Positions 63,572-64,000 of a stretch of 64,000 nucleotides of DNA are shown one piece after another. The notes below the pieces were generated by a model. The model was not told the origin of the DNA, ran no database searches, and saw nothing but the letters and a program-made list of their open reading frames with translations. Source of the stretch: Heliocidaris tuberculata (lineage: Eukaryota > Echinodermata > Echinoidea > Camarodonta > Echinometridae); assembly GCA_025618425.1 (NCBI GenBank), contig CM046839.1, positions 5,470,033 through 5,534,032 on the forward strand, read 5' to 3'. The number at the start of each line of letters is the position of its first letter. Within the stretch, counting starts at the first letter, position 1. Both the position numbers and the translations under genes were made by a program.

Positions 63572-64000
63572 GAGACTTGGAAGTATGAGAGAGAATAAGA
63601 GCAGGATAAATAAGAGATGTTCATTGTAAACAGTTCCATGCACTGATCACAAAGAAGAATGAAATTGCAAGTAGAACAAAGAGATGCACCCTCATGTCAA
63701 TTATATTCAGAATGACAGATACATGTAGATTGGAGGGTAATGACCTGCAAGAGGGGACATGGTAATAACAGATGAAAAGCACAAAGAAAGGGGGTCATAC
63801 AAGGTTCATTTACATACATGTACACAGTGAAATAATTTGTATGTTTATACACATGTAAGTTGACTGCTTTTTTTTTCTCATTGTCAAGTTCTTAAAGTGT
63901 GTTCATAGAATAAATCAATTTGTAATGAATTGATTACAGGCTTTTCTCAAAAACTAGATTAAAATAGAACCAGGCTAAAAGGAAGTGTAGCTTGCCCTGA

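Noticed and set aside
63032..63643. 203-codon minus-strand frame
   Set aside because: Low-complexity Ser/Leu translation of GA/GAG repeats inside a GTPase intron; no domain.
57549..64000. Search for the next GTPase exon (AEFTAMR...)
   Set aside because: No in-frame match preceded by an acceptor was seen, so the exon is taken to lie beyond the window.

Overview
This window is eukaryotic, metazoan genomic DNA. It is AT-rich and gene-poor, with spliceosomal introns and GT...AG junctions. It is full of simple repeats and carries CR1/L2-like LINE 3' ends, a tRNA-derived SINE and many short terminal-inverted-repeat (TIR) elements. The mix of (ATT)n-tailed LINE 3' ends, foldback elements, TACATGTA-rich introns, a TTAGGG-type interstitial telomere tract and a Ric/Rit-type Ras gene fits a marine invertebrate, most likely an echinoderm such as a sea urchin. 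That assignment is inference, not proof. No bacterial operon, CRISPR array or phage is present. Almost all open reading frames of 60-240 codons are repeat translations or chance ORFs.

The one securely identified gene is a Ras-family small GTPase of the RIT/Ric subfamily on the + strand in the right-hand quarter. Three coding exons join in frame at 48590-48707, 53971-54027 and 57475-57548. They give 83 residues covering the P-loop, switch I with the Rit/Ric effector signature, and DTAGQ. The rest of the GTPase lies beyond the right edge. Its introns hold several transposon-derived foldbacks and tandem repeats, and dense GTACATGTAC-type palindromes.

The left three quarters (1-47 kb) look like intergenic or long-intron DNA. 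From left to right there are: a frameshifted LINE 3' end (3.85-4.55 kb); a 0.52-kb TA-flanked TIR element; a TIR element whose loop carries a tRNA-like gene (7.0-7.2 kb); a perfect RFX X-box next to a CRE-like site (8.5 kb); a PIF/Harbinger-like miniature element (13.7-14.0 kb); a 589-bp near-perfect palindrome (20.9-21.5 kb); two copies of a TTAA-flanked, piggyBac-like element (25.9 and 35.5 kb); a SINE with a 490-bp (ATT/ATC)n tail (29.8-30.5 kb); a degenerate ~190-bp tandem array (30.9-31.6 kb); a second LINE 3' end (32.0-32.8 kb); and a pogo-like element (33.9 kb). A hAT-like element with a perfect 8-bp target duplication interrupts a GAT-rich minisatellite (40.8-41.5 kb), and a third LINE 3' end lies at 43.6-43.85 kb. 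A GC-rich block at 38.73-38.91 kb on the minus strand may be the first coding exon of an unidentified gene.

Nothing here amounts to a new enzymatic system. The most unusual items are the tRNA-like gene inside a TIR hairpin, the hAT-in-minisatellite nesting, the cryptic tandem array, the X-box/CRE cluster, and the load of TIR elements in the GTPase introns.
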